The translations under genes and the position numbers were made by a program. 64,000 nucleotides of DNA from an uncultured Duncaniella sp. (GTDB taxonomy: Bacteria > Bacteroidota > Bacteroidia > Bacteroidales > Muribaculaceae). The notes under the pieces are model-generated. The model had not been told where the DNA came from and ran no database searches. It worked only from the letters and a program-made list of their open reading frames with translations. This document shows, in pieces, positions 1 through 8,512 of this stretch. The stretch lies in the NCBI GenBank assembly GCA_910578615.1, contig CAJTRI010000004.1, forward strand, positions 62,001-126,000. Reading direction: 5' to 3'. Numbering within the stretch: the first letter of the stretch is position 1; the number at the start of each line of letters is the position of its first letter.

Positions 1-46
1 ATTCGTCAGAATTATAACCTTCCTTATACATTTTTAAATTAAAGAC

Positions 47-102
47 AGTCCTGCACGAACCCGCCAGACACAACAGTCCGGGGAGTACGTACAGGACTTT
101 TT
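47..102 (+). terminator. Hairpin with T-run upstream of his operon
   Basis: The arms AGTCCTGCAC (47-56) and GTACAGGACT (89-98) pair over 10 bp with one G-T, around a 32-nt loop, and a T-run follows through 102. It lies upstream of the predicted hisG promoter, so it fits the end of a transcript entering from the left better than a his attenuator. The large loop keeps confidence low. Confidence 0.35.
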
Positions 103-130
103 CGATACACATACGATGTCCCTCTCCTTC

Positions 131-166
131 TGACACAATCTCACTCTTTTCAGTGATTTTGTGTCA
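131..166. promoter_or_regulatory. Inverted repeat upstream of hisG promoter, possible operator
   Basis: TGACACAATCTCAC (131-144) and GTGATTTTGTGTCA (153-166) form a 14-bp inverted repeat with two mismatches and an 8-nt loop. It ends 4 bp before the -33 element of the hisG promoter, a position where an activator or repressor could act. No regulator is identified. Confidence 0.4.
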
Positions 167-170
167 TACG

Positions 171-202
171 TTTGGATTTTATGGGCGATATATGTATTTT
201 TG
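171..202 (+). promoter_or_regulatory. hisG promoter, Bacteroidota type
   Basis: TTTG at 171-174 and TATTTTTG (TAnnTTTG) at 195-202 are separated by 20 bp, matching the consensus of the Bacteroidota primary sigma factor. The expected start site near 209 lies downstream of an alternative ATG at 172, so translation must begin at 232. Confidence 0.65.
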
Positions 203-231
203 CAATCCAAACCATATTTATTTCAAACAAA

Positions 232-1083
232 ATGTTGAAAATAGCGATACAATCCAAAGGACGTCTCAACGAGCAAAGCCTCGGTCTGTTGGCCGATGCA
301 GGCATAAGCGCGTGTTCGGGAAGCCGGAGCCTTATTTCCCGCGCCAAGGGTTTCCCGATGGAGATTCTTTATCTCCGAGACGATGATATCCCACAGGCTG
401 TGGCTATGGGAGTGGCCGACATCGGGATTGTAGGGCTTAACGAGGTGGCCGAGAAACGCCAGAAGGTTGACGAGGTGATGCGTCTCGGCTTCGGCTCATG
501 CCGGATCTCCATAGCGGTTCCCAAAGCTGTTGACTATGACGGAACATCATGGCTGTCAGGCCGGCGTATAGCCACATCCTATCCCGTGATTCTCGACAGG
601 TTTCTCAAAGACAACGGCATCGATGCCGAGATTCACGAGATTGCCGGGTCGGTAGAGATAGCTCCCGCAGTCGGAATGGCTGATGCTATTTTTGACATCG
701 TGTCCTCGGGCGGGACACTGGTCCAGAACGGTCTGCGCGAGGTAGAACAGGTCTTTTTTTCCGAAGCGGCACTTATAGCCACACCCGGACTCGGAGAGGA
801 GAAGACAGCCGAACTCGAAAAGCTGAAATTCCGCCTCCGCTCCATTCTCACGAGCCGAGGGATGAAATATCTCTTGATGAATCTACCCGAAGCGGCCATA
901 AACGAAGCCGTGGCACTACTGCCAGGCATGAAAAGCCCTACCCTTCTGCCACTGGCCGCGCCCGGATGGTATTCGCTCCATGCCGTGGTGGGAGAAGAAG
1001 AACTTTGGGAGAAAATCGAACAACTCAAAACGATAGGTGCCGAAGATATCCTCGTGCTCAATCTTGAAAACATAGTCAGGTGA
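232..1083 (+). CDS. hisG: ATP phosphoribosyltransferase HisG, long form
   Basis: First enzyme of histidine synthesis; joins ATP and PRPP to give phosphoribosyl-ATP. The 283-residue product is the long, HisZ-independent form: the catalytic part carries the PRPP-binding stretch at residues 140-162 (ESVEIAP-like start, SGGTL end), and a C-terminal ACT-like regulatory domain (about 210-283) usually mediates histidine feedback. The start at 232 is chosen because MLKIAIQSKGR is the family N-terminus and the predicted transcription start is near 209; the longer frame from 172 would precede it. First gene of the his operon; its stop overlaps the hisD start (TGATG). Confidence 0.95.
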   Translation: MLKIAIQSKGRLNEQSLGLLADAGISACSGSRSLISRAKGFPMEILYLRDDDIPQAVAMGVADIGIVGLNEVAEKRQKVDEVMRLGFGSCRISIAVPKAVDYDGTSWLSGRRIATSYPVILDRFLKDNGIDAEIHEIAGSVEIAPAVGMADAIFDIVSSGGTLVQNGLREVEQVFFSEAALIATPGLGEEKTAELEKLKFRLRSILTSRGMKYLLMNLPEAAINEAVALLPGMKSPTLLPLAAPGWYSLHAVVGEEELWEKIEQLKTIGAEDILVLNLENIVR

Positions 1084-2360
1084 TGGAGACAATATTTTAT
1101 CCGGCAAAGAAAGATATAGACCGTCTTTGCGAACGCAATATCCCTGCGGACGACCCGGAGGTCACAGCCTCGGTGGAGAAAATCGTAACCGACGTGGCCC
1201 GCGAGGGTGACAGCGCGCTTCTGAGATATGCCCTTGAATTCGACAAAGCCTCACTCACGGGGTTACAGGTCACATCCGAAGAGATGGAGCGTGGCATAGC
1301 GGGGGTCAGTCCAGATGTCCGCAAGGCCATTGACAATGCAGCCACACAGATCCGACTGTTTCATGAAGCCCAGCGCCCGGCTCCCGTAAGGGTAGAATCA
1401 GTACGGGGAGTGGTATGTGAACAGAGGGCGGTTCCTATACGCACGGTGGGCCTCTACATTCCCGGCGGACGCGCCCCGCTTTTCTCGACAGTGCTCATGC
1501 TCGGAATACCGGCCGGAATAGCCGGATGTCGCGATATAATAATGTGTACTCCTGCAAACGGCACCAACCCGGTAGCGCCTGAGATTCTCTATGCCGCCCG
1601 TGTGGCCGGAATAGAGAGAATCTTCAAGGTAGGAGGCGCACAGGCGGTGGCCGCAATGGCCTACGGCACAGAGTCAGTCCCGAGAGTTGACAAGATATTC
1701 GGCCCCGGCAACCGCTACGTCACCAAAGCCAAACAGCTTGTCTCGGCTGTCACGGCCATAGACATGCCTGCCGGGCCAAGCGAGGTGATGGTTCTCGCAG
1801 ACTCTTCCGCCTCACCTGCATTCATTGCCGCAGACATGCTCTCTCAGGCAGAGCACGGCCCCGACAGCCAGGCAATGCTTGTCACAGACTGCCCGATGCT
1901 CCCAGAACGCGTAGTGGCAGAACTGGAATCAAGACGCCACAGTCTCAGCCGCGCCGACTCTGTCGGACGCTCGCTCGAAAAGAGCCGTATCATCGTGACC
2001 CGCACACGCGGAGAGGCCATAGAGTTTGCCAACCGATATGCCGCCGAACATCTCATAATCAACATGGCACGAGCCCGTGATGCAGCCATGGAGATCTACG
2101 CGGCGGGAAGCGTATTCATCGGCCCGTACTCCCCAGAGAGTGCCGGAGACTATGCCTCGGGAACCAACCACACCCTCCCCACAGGCGGATGGGCACGATC
2201 TGTTAGCGGGGTTAACCTTGACAGTTTCATGCGCAAGATAACTTATCAGGAACTATCGGCAGAGGGACTAAGCACCCTTGCGCCTACAATCACAGCCATG
2301 GCACGAGCCGAAGGCCTCGACGCCCACGCGGATGCCGTCACAACACGTCTGGGATTATGA
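1083..2360 (+). CDS. hisD: Histidinol dehydrogenase HisD
   Basis: Zinc- and NAD-dependent oxidation of L-histidinol to L-histidine in two steps, the last reactions of the pathway. The 425-residue length is typical. Family landmarks are PGGRAP and KVGGAQAVAAMAYGT in the nucleotide-binding region, GPGNRYVTKAKQ, IDMPAGPSEV, and the C-terminal GDYASGTNHTLPT segment that contributes catalytic and metal residues. ATG 1083 overlaps the hisG stop; a GTG at 1080 is possible but less likely. Its stop overlaps the start of hisCB, so the two are probably translationally coupled. Confidence 0.95.
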   Translation: METIFYPAKKDIDRLCERNIPADDPEVTASVEKIVTDVAREGDSALLRYALEFDKASLTGLQVTSEEMERGIAGVSPDVRKAIDNAATQIRLFHEAQRPAPVRVESVRGVVCEQRAVPIRTVGLYIPGGRAPLFSTVLMLGIPAGIAGCRDIIMCTPANGTNPVAPEILYAARVAGIERIFKVGGAQAVAAMAYGTESVPRVDKIFGPGNRYVTKAKQLVSAVTAIDMPAGPSEVMVLADSSASPAFIAADMLSQAEHGPDSQAMLVTDCPMLPERVVAELESRRHSLSRADSVGRSLEKSRIIVTRTRGEAIEFANRYAAEHLIINMARARDAAMEIYAAGSVFIGPYSPESAGDYASGTNHTLPTGGWARSVSGVNLDSFMRKITYQELSAEGLSTLAPTITAMARAEGLDAHADAVTTRLGL

Positions 2361-4006
2361 ACAATTCACCTTTTGCCTACATGAGGCCCAACATACTCGG
2401 TCTCTCACCCTATTCCACGGCCCGTGACGAGTTTTCAGGGGGCGACATTGACACGTTCGTCGATGCCAACGAATCTCCCTACCCGACTGGACTAAACCGC
2501 TACCCCGATCCACGGCACAAAGAACTGAAAGGCAGGATAGGCCGTCTAATGGGCGTGGAGCCTGACCGTATTTTCATCGGAGGCGCAGGCAGCGACGAGG
2601 CCATTGACCTCATATACCGCATTTTCTGTGTGCCGGGACGTGACAACGTCATTGCTATGTCTCCCACCTACGGAGTCTATGCCGTCAGCGCGGCCATCAA
2701 CGATATCGAATACAGGGAAGTGCCTCCCGGGCCGGACTACCGCTTCCCTACCGATGAAATACTCGCGGCTACCGACAGGCACACAAAGGTGATATGGATA
2801 TGTTCTCCCAACAATCCTACCGGGCTTGCCGTCCCGCCGGAGGATATAGAACGAGTGGCCTCCGCGTTTGATGGAATAGTGGCTGTAGACGAGGCATATG
2901 TGGATTTTTCCCCCTATGGGTCGGTGATTCCGCTACTCGCAAAATACCGCAACCTCATAGTACTTCGCACATTCTCTAAGGCCAGAGGAATGGCCGGTCT
3001 GCGCATAGGTATGGCATTCGCTGACCCGGATGTGGCAAAAGTAATGGCCAATGTGAAATACCCGTACAATATCAACGGCCCTACCCAGAAGGAACTTCTC
3101 AGGCGGCTTGATGACGATATATCCACACAGGTGGCAGAGATTATATCCGAACGTGACCGTCTTACAATATGCATAGCCGGATACCCGTTTGTGGAAAAGG
3201 TATTCCATTCGGATGCCAACTTTCTGCTTGTAAGAGTGAAAGATGCAGACAGTCTTTACGGCTATCTGGTGGAACAAGGCATACTCGTGCGCAACCGCAA
3301 CCGTATCCCCCACTGCCAGAACACCCTGCGTATAACGATCGGCACCCCTGCCGAAAACAACCGCATCATCAGAGCGCTTGACGCCTATCGGGACGGACTC
3401 CGACCGTCATGGAAGAGAGAAGAAGGACGCCGTGCCCGGCTGGAACGTATCACGTCCGAGACAAAGATCGCAGTATATCTCGACCTTGACGGAGAAAGTG
3501 ACGAAAGCCACATCGACACCGGCCTGAAATTCTTTGACCACATGTTGTCGCAGCTACCTCACCATGGCGGATTCCGCCTCGACCTGACATGCCAAGGAGA
3601 TCTCGGAGTTGACGAACACCACACGATTGAAGATGTGGCGATAACCCTCGGCGAGGCGTTGCTATCAGCACTCGGGGACAAACGAGGCATAGAGCGCTAC
3701 GGATTCGTGCTTCCCATGGATGAAAGCCGTGCAATGGCTCTTATAGACCTTGGTGGCCGCACCGACTTCCGCTGGGATGTCGGATTCACACGCGAGATGG
3801 TGGGCGACACACCGACAGAGATGTATCCCCACTTCTTCTCCTCTCTTGCATCGGCGATGCGTGCCAATCTCCATATAACGGCGCGCGGAGAAAACAACCA
3901 TCATCTCATCGAGGGAGTGTTCAAAGCGGTGGCCCGAGCGCTCCGCATGGCCGTCCGACGCGAAAAGTTCGCCTACTCGCTCCCTTCAAGCAAAGGAATA
4001 TTATGA
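2357..4006 (+). CDS. hisCB: HisC-HisB fusion: histidinol-phosphate aminotransferase / imidazoleglycerol-phosphate dehydratase
   Basis: A single 549-residue frame joins two enzymes. Residues 1-345 are a class II PLP aminotransferase (HisC): PNNPTG at 151-156, DEAYVDF at 178-184, and the PLP lysine K208 in TFSKARGMAGLR. Residues about 360-549 are a complete IGP dehydratase with the metal-binding motifs FFDHMLSQLPHHG (392-404), DEHHTIEDV (419-427) and NNHHLIEGVFKA (513-524). In many Bacteroidota IGP dehydratase is instead fused behind a HAD-type histidinol-phosphatase; that domain is absent here. No stop or frameshift separates the halves, and both overlap neighbours by 4 bp, so the fusion appears native. 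Confidence 0.93.
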   Translation: MNNSPFAYMRPNILGLSPYSTARDEFSGGDIDTFVDANESPYPTGLNRYPDPRHKELKGRIGRLMGVEPDRIFIGGAGSDEAIDLIYRIFCVPGRDNVIAMSPTYGVYAVSAAINDIEYREVPPGPDYRFPTDEILAATDRHTKVIWICSPNNPTGLAVPPEDIERVASAFDGIVAVDEAYVDFSPYGSVIPLLAKYRNLIVLRTFSKARGMAGLRIGMAFADPDVAKVMANVKYPYNINGPTQKELLRRLDDDISTQVAEIISERDRLTICIAGYPFVEKVFHSDANFLLVRVKDADSLYGYLVEQGILVRNRNRIPHCQNTLRITIGTPAENNRIIRALDAYRDGLRPSWKREEGRRARLERITSETKIAVYLDLDGESDESHIDTGLKFFDHMLSQLPHHGGFRLDLTCQGDLGVDEHHTIEDVAITLGEALLSALGDKRGIERYGFVLPMDESRAMALIDLGGRTDFRWDVGFTREMVGDTPTEMYPHFFSSLASAMRANLHITARGENNHHLIEGVFKAVARALRMAVRREKFAYSLPSSKGIL

Positions 4007-4599
4007 TAGCCATCGTTGACTACTCGGCGGGCAATATCCGCTCCGTCACCAACGCACTCGGGCGTCTCGGCACCGAGTGGACTCTGACCGCCTCGCCCGA
4101 AGCCTTGCGCCGGGCTGACCGCGTGATACTCCCCGGGGTGGGACATGCCGGCGAGGCTCTGGAACGCCTCCGTGGCGCCGGGCTTGACAGCGTCATATGC
4201 GATCTCCGTCGTCCCGTCCTCGGGATATGCGTGGGTATGCAGGTGATGTGCCGCGACACAGAGGAAGGCCCAGCAGCCGGACTCGGTATATTCGACGCCC
4301 ATGTGCGCCACTTCGTCAAGTCCTCTCCGCAAGACAAGATACCCCACGTAGGATGGAACACTATCTCGAACATGGAGAAAGGCCTTTTCAAGGGTATATG
4401 CCCGGGAGAATACGTCTACTTTGTCCACAGCTATTATGCCCATCTTTGCCCGGACACAGTTGCTACAACCCGCTTCGGCTCGGACGGCATGATGTTCAGC
4501 GCCGCACTCAAATATGAGAATTTCTACGCCACACAGTTCCATCCTGAAAAAAGCGGGAGAACGGGCGAACTTATACTCCGTAATTTCCTTGAACTATGA
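4003..4599 (+). CDS. hisH: Imidazole glycerol phosphate synthase, glutaminase subunit HisH
   Basis: Class I glutamine amidotransferase of 198 residues that supplies ammonia to HisF. The triad is visible: nucleophile C76 in LGICVGMQ, H180 in QFHPE, and E182. The oxyanion-region PGVG is at 44-47. It overlaps hisCB by 4 bp upstream and hisA by 4 bp downstream. Together with HisF (5305-6063) it forms the cytoplasmic heterodimer producing IGP and AICAR. Confidence 0.95.
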   Translation: MIAIVDYSAGNIRSVTNALGRLGTEWTLTASPEALRRADRVILPGVGHAGEALERLRGAGLDSVICDLRRPVLGICVGMQVMCRDTEEGPAAGLGIFDAHVRHFVKSSPQDKIPHVGWNTISNMEKGLFKGICPGEYVYFVHSYYAHLCPDTVATTRFGSDGMMFSAALKYENFYATQFHPEKSGRTGELILRNFLEL

Positions 4600-5315
4600 T
4601 CGAGATTATTCCTGCCATAGACATTATTGACGGCAGATGCGTACGCCTGACCGAGGGTGACTATGAACGGCAGACCACTTATAAATCATCACCCGTAGAC
4701 ATGGTAAAGACATTCGCAGACTCGGGCCTGACGCGCATCCATGCCGTAGACCTCACCGGAGCGCGCCTCGGCACTCCTGACGCCCTGAGGGTGCTTGAAA
4801 AAATGGCGTCAGTCAACGGGGCACGCATCGAATGGGGCGGCGGGATAAAGACCGACGATGACTTCCGCGACATCTTCAATGCCGGAGCCACATGGGCCGT
4901 CATAGGGAGTGTGGCCGCGAAACAGCCCGAAAGGTTCGAAAGATGGCTGAACAAGCGAGGAGGAGATACCGTGATTCTCGGCGCCGATATTCGTGACGGC
5001 CGTGTGGCACTCAGCGGATGGCTTGACGAGTCAGATCTGACCGCCACCGATATCATCAACCGCTTCCTGCCCTCTGGACTCAGCCAGGTGATTGTCACCG
5101 ATATCTCAAAAGACGGTATGCTTGCCGGCCCGTCGTTCGGGCTATACCGAGACCTCATGGAGGCACATCCCGGCATAATCCTCACAGCCTCAGGCGGAAT
5201 ATCGTGCATGGCCGACATAGAGAGACTTGACCGCGACGGCGTCCCCCGCGTGATTGTCGGGAAGGCACTCTATGAGGGACGTATCACCCTAAGGGAATTG
5301 TCAGATGCTGGCTAA
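4596..5315 (+). CDS. hisA: ProFAR isomerase HisA
   Basis: (Beta-alpha)8-barrel sugar isomerase converting ProFAR to PRFAR. The 239-residue length is normal. D9 in IPAIDIIDG and the aspartate in LGADIRDG correspond to the paired catalytic acids, and the phosphate-binding GGGIK and ASGGIS segments are present. Start ATG overlaps the hisH stop (ATGA). It is homologous to the following HisF, and the two frames overlap by 11 bp. Confidence 0.95.
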   Translation: MIEIIPAIDIIDGRCVRLTEGDYERQTTYKSSPVDMVKTFADSGLTRIHAVDLTGARLGTPDALRVLEKMASVNGARIEWGGGIKTDDDFRDIFNAGATWAVIGSVAAKQPERFERWLNKRGGDTVILGADIRDGRVALSGWLDESDLTATDIINRFLPSGLSQVIVTDISKDGMLAGPSFGLYRDLMEAHPGIILTASGGISCMADIERLDRDGVPRVIVGKALYEGRITLRELSDAG

Positions 5316-6063
5316 ACGTATCATCCCGTGTCTCGACGTCAAGGACGGACGCACGGTCAAAGGAATAAGATTCGAAGGGCTTGCCGATGTTGGTGACCCG
5401 GTGGAACTCGGCGCACGTTATGCAACCGAGGGGGCTGACGAGCTTGTCTATCTTGACATCAGTGCCTCGCGTGAAGAAAGATCGGCATTCACACGCCTCG
5501 TAGGGCGCGTGGCCGACCGCGTGAACATTCCGTTCACGGTCGGGGGAGGCATCTCATCGGCAGATGACGCCGCCGCACTTCTCGACGCAGGAGCCGACAA
5601 AGTGACAGTCAATTCAGGCGCTGTCCGCAATCCCGGACTTATAACCGAGATAGCCCGCAGATATGGAAGCCAGTTTATTGTCGTTGCCATAGATGCGCGC
5701 ATGTGTGAGGACGGTGAGATACATGTCACCACCCACGGAGGAAGCCGTATGACCGACCGTCTGCTTCTACCGTGGGCCATAGAGGCTTGTGAGCGAGGCG
5801 CCGGGGAGATATTGTTCACATCCATGGATCATGACGGCACGCGAGGCGGCTACCCAGTGGACATATATTCCCGTCTGGCCGAATCGCTCCCGGTTCCCGT
5901 AATCGCATCCGGGGGAGCCGGCGGAATGGCCGACATCGCTGATGTGCTTACCTCAGGGAGGGCCGATGCCGCCCTTGCCGCAAGCATATTCCATTATGGC
6001 GAGATAACTATCAAAGAGCTGAAAACCTATCTACGTTCACGGAACATACCTGTACGATTATGA
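5305..6063 (+). CDS. hisF: Imidazole glycerol phosphate synthase, cyclase subunit HisF
   Basis: Barrel-fold cyclase of 252 residues using ammonia from HisH to turn PRFAR into IGP and AICAR. D11 in PCLDVKDGRTVKG and the aspartate in VVAIDARM match the catalytic D11/D130 pair; TVGGGISS and ASGGAGG bind the two phosphates. The start lies inside the hisA 3' end and the stop overlaps hisIE by 4 bp. Confidence 0.95.
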   Translation: MLAKRIIPCLDVKDGRTVKGIRFEGLADVGDPVELGARYATEGADELVYLDISASREERSAFTRLVGRVADRVNIPFTVGGGISSADDAAALLDAGADKVTVNSGAVRNPGLITEIARRYGSQFIVVAIDARMCEDGEIHVTTHGGSRMTDRLLLPWAIEACERGAGEILFTSMDHDGTRGGYPVDIYSRLAESLPVPVIASGGAGGMADIADVLTSGRADAALAASIFHYGEITIKELKTYLRSRNIPVRL

Positions 6064-6674
6064 ATTTCAATGATTTCGACCTCTCAAAATGTGCCGACGG
6101 ACTTCTTCCCGTCATCATACAGGACTCCGTCACCCTGCGCGTACTGATGCTCGGTTACATGAACTGCGAGGCTTTTGATAAAACCCTCTCTACCGGGCTG
6201 GTGACATTCTTTTCCCGTACCCGTCGTAAACTATGGACAAAGGGAGAGACCTCCGGCCACCATCTCAGAGTGGTTGAGATGTACCCTGACTGCGATCGTG
6301 ACACCCTGCTAATAAAGGCCTCTCCGACAGGGCCTACATGCCATCGAGGAACAACCGCATGTTTCGATACTCCCGCCCAAGACGGTTTCATCCGCACTCT
6401 GGGAGACCTCATCAGACGCCGTCACAACGATATGCCCGAAAATTCATATACAACAAGGCTTTTCATAAAAGGCGTAAAAAAGATAGCACAGAAAGTGGGA
6501 GAAGAGGCTGTCGAGGCCGGAATAGAGGCCGTGGACGGCAACCGCACCCGGTTTGTCTACGAGGCATCAGACCTCATGTACCATTACCTCGTACTCCTCG
6601 AACAGATGGGTGTCTCAATCAATGACATAGAACTCGAACTAACCAGACGGCACCCCGTAAACCCGGCAGACTGA
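6060..6674 (+). CDS. hisIE: Bifunctional PR-AMP cyclohydrolase / PR-ATP pyrophosphatase HisIE
   Basis: Fused steps 2 and 3 of the pathway. Residues 1-105 are HisI, with the metal-binding cysteines in the CDRDTLL and CHRGTTACF regions; residues about 110-204 are the helical HisE pyrophosphatase (KKIAQKVGEEAVE, EASDLMYHYLVLL). This fusion is common in bacteria. Last gene of the operon, followed 28 bp later by a strong hairpin. With HisG, D, CB, H, A and F it accounts for every step except dephosphorylation of histidinol phosphate. Confidence 0.95.
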   Translation: MNFNDFDLSKCADGLLPVIIQDSVTLRVLMLGYMNCEAFDKTLSTGLVTFFSRTRRKLWTKGETSGHHLRVVEMYPDCDRDTLLIKASPTGPTCHRGTTACFDTPAQDGFIRTLGDLIRRRHNDMPENSYTTRLFIKGVKKIAQKVGEEAVEAGIEAVDGNRTRFVYEASDLMYHYLVLLEQMGVSINDIELELTRRHPVNPAD

Positions 6675-6701
6675 AAAACACGATAGTATAAAAACAATGT
6701 T

Positions 6702-6750
6702 GTAAGAGCCTCCCCCGAAGACTTGTCAAATCTTAGGGGGAGGCTCTTAC
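6702..6750. terminator. Bidirectional terminator between hisIE and katA
   Basis: GTAAGAGCCTCCCCC (6702-6716) and GGGGGAGGCTCTTAC (6736-6750) form a perfect 15-bp stem; the loop has further partial pairing. It sits between convergent hisIE and katA, and reading toward hisIE it is followed by a T-rich stretch. Confidence 0.8.
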
Positions 6751-6764
6751 ATATACATTACAGC

Positions 6765-8279
6765 CTATTTTGCGGACGGCTGGATGTTTCGTTCGTCCCA
6801 TTCAGGATGGGCAGGGTCTTCGGCAACAAGAGCCTCTTCAAGACTTATACCGAGGGCCTCAGCCATTTTTGACCCATAGCTCGGATCGGCGTTATGACAG
6901 GCCCTGACATGGCGCTGCTTTATGAACAGAGGCACGCCGTCCATGGCCCTTGCCGTATTCTCACACGTCACGGCCTGCTCCTCGGGGGGCATAAGACGCC
7001 ACAGCTTGCCGGGCTGGGTGTAATAATCATCATCATATTCCCGCTCGTCATAATTGTAGGCGGCACCGTGGAGGTCGAGTGGCGGCTCCTTCTTTTCAGG
7101 CGAGTCCTGCCATTCCCCGAAACTGTTCGGCTCGTATGAGAGGGTGCGGCCATAGTTGTCATCTGTGCGCATCATGCCATCACGATGGTAAGAATGGAAC
7201 GGACACTTAGGACGGTTTACAGGAATGAGGTTGTAGTTCACCCCGAGACGGTAACGCTGGGCATCTCCATATGAGAACAGACGCCCTTGAAGCATCTTGT
7301 CGGGGGAGAAACCGATACCTTCCACTATATTCATCGGGTTGAAAGCGGCCTGCTCTATCTCGGCAAAGAAATTCTCTGGGTTGCGGTTGAGTTCCAAAAT
7401 ACCAACGTCACGGAGCGGAAAATCCTTGTGATACCATACCTTCGTCAGGTCAAAAGGATTGATATGGTACTTACGTGCCTCATCCTCGGTCATAATCTGT
7501 ACCTGCATCAGCCAGCGGGGAAAATCGCCGCGTTCGATTGCCTCAAAGAGGTCTCTCTGGTTTGACTCCCTGTCTTTTGCAATCACTTTCTCTGCCTCGG
7601 CATCGGTGAGATTCTTGATGCCCTGCTGAGTCCTAAGATGAAATTTCACCCACACACGTCTGTTGTCTCTATCATAGAAACTATATGTATGGCTCCCGAA
7701 ACCGTGCATGTAACGGAACGAGGCCGGAATGCCGCGTGGCGACATCGTGATTGTCACCTGATGGAGCGCCTCGGGAAGCAAAGTCCAGAAATCCCAATTG
7801 GCGGTAGGGTTTCTCATGCCGGTTCGCGGGTCACGCTTGATTGCATGATTGAGATCCGGGAATTTGAGGGGATCACGAAGAAAGAAGACAGGCGTGTTGT
7901 TGCCCACAAGATCCCAGTTTCCTTCATCGGTATAAAACTTCATGGCAAAGCCACGTATGTCTCTCTCGGCATCGGCGGCCCCGCGCTCTCCGGCAACGGT
8001 AGAGAAACGTACAAGACACTCCGTCTTTTTGCCCACTTCTGAGAAGATGGAGGCACGTGTGAACTCAGTAATATCGTTCGTCACGGTAAATGTACCGAAC
8101 GCACCCGCCCCCTTGGCGTGCATACGTCTTTCCGGGATAACCTCTCGGTCAAAATGTGCTATTTTCTCGGTATACCAAGGATCTTGGAGCAGGACAGGGC
8201 CACGAACACCGGCTGTCTGAATGTTCTGATTATCGGCCACAGGCCTGCCGTTTTCTGCGGTTAGTCTTCGTTTGTCCAT
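6765..8279 (-). CDS. katA: Monofunctional haem catalase
   Basis: Small-subunit haem catalase of 504 residues, degrading hydrogen peroxide in the cytoplasm. Visible landmarks: catalytic H54 in RRMHAKGAGAFGTF, distal asparagine in LVGNNTPVFF, FRYMHGFGSHTYS, and the haem-ligand tyrosine in the signature RLFSYGDAQRYRLG. Start MDKRRLTAENG gives the normal family N-terminus. Single gene between two hairpins. A perfect palindrome at 8335-8357, about 56 bp upstream of the start codon, is a candidate oxidative-stress or metal regulator site. Confidence 0.96.
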   Translation of the reverse strand: MDKRRLTAENGRPVADNQNIQTAGVRGPVLLQDPWYTEKIAHFDREVIPERRMHAKGAGAFGTFTVTNDITEFTRASIFSEVGKKTECLVRFSTVAGERGAADAERDIRGFAMKFYTDEGNWDLVGNNTPVFFLRDPLKFPDLNHAIKRDPRTGMRNPTANWDFWTLLPEALHQVTITMSPRGIPASFRYMHGFGSHTYSFYDRDNRRVWVKFHLRTQQGIKNLTDAEAEKVIAKDRESNQRDLFEAIERGDFPRWLMQVQIMTEDEARKYHINPFDLTKVWYHKDFPLRDVGILELNRNPENFFAEIEQAAFNPMNIVEGIGFSPDKMLQGRLFSYGDAQRYRLGVNYNLIPVNRPKCPFHSYHRDGMMRTDDNYGRTLSYEPNSFGEWQDSPEKKEPPLDLHGAAYNYDEREYDDDYYTQPGKLWRLMPPEEQAVTCENTARAMDGVPLFIKQRHVRACHNADPSYGSKMAEALGISLEEALVAEDPAHPEWDERNIQPSAK

Positions 8280-8334
8280 ATAGTGAGGATTAAAATGATT
8301 CTATGACCTAAAAACCATATATGATAACGGTTTG

Positions 8335-8357
8335 TTCATATTTCAGCGAAATATGAA
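8335..8357. promoter_or_regulatory. Perfect palindrome upstream of katA
   Basis: TTCATATTTC (8335-8344), spacer agc, GAAATATGAA (8348-8357): a perfect 10-bp inverted repeat of operator size. It is the only striking element in the 233-bp gap besides the terminator at 8424-8468. It does not obviously match textbook Fur, PerR or OxyR boxes, so the regulator is unknown. Confidence 0.5.
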
Positions 8358-8423
8358 ATCATTCAGAAGTCACTGATACGCATACCTTAGACTGATGGCA
8401 AGCGTGGTTTCTTGCCCGATACA

Positions 8424-8468
8424 ACATGTCCCGGCTGACCTTGAAGATATCGGTCAGCCGGGACATGT
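8424..8468. terminator. Terminator of the aminopeptidase operon
   Basis: ACATGTCCCGGCTGACC (8424-8440) and GGTCAGCCGGGACATGT (8452-8468) form a perfect 17-bp stem with an 11-nt loop, 45 bp past the stop of the minus-strand aminopeptidase gene. Confidence 0.75.
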
Positions 8469-8512
8469 TTATTTCAGAAACATACAGTCCTTAAAACTTC
8501 ACAAAAACGCAT

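Noticed and set aside
172..231. N-terminal extension of HisG from ATG 172
   Set aside because: The predicted -33 and -7 boxes fall within 171-202, so the codons would lie upstream of the transcript start, and the extra 20 residues are not HisG-like.
7021..7070. Run of isoleucine codons in a plus-strand frame resembling a membrane segment
   Set aside because: It is antisense to an Asp/Tyr-rich stretch of katA (YDDDYY) and has no independent support.
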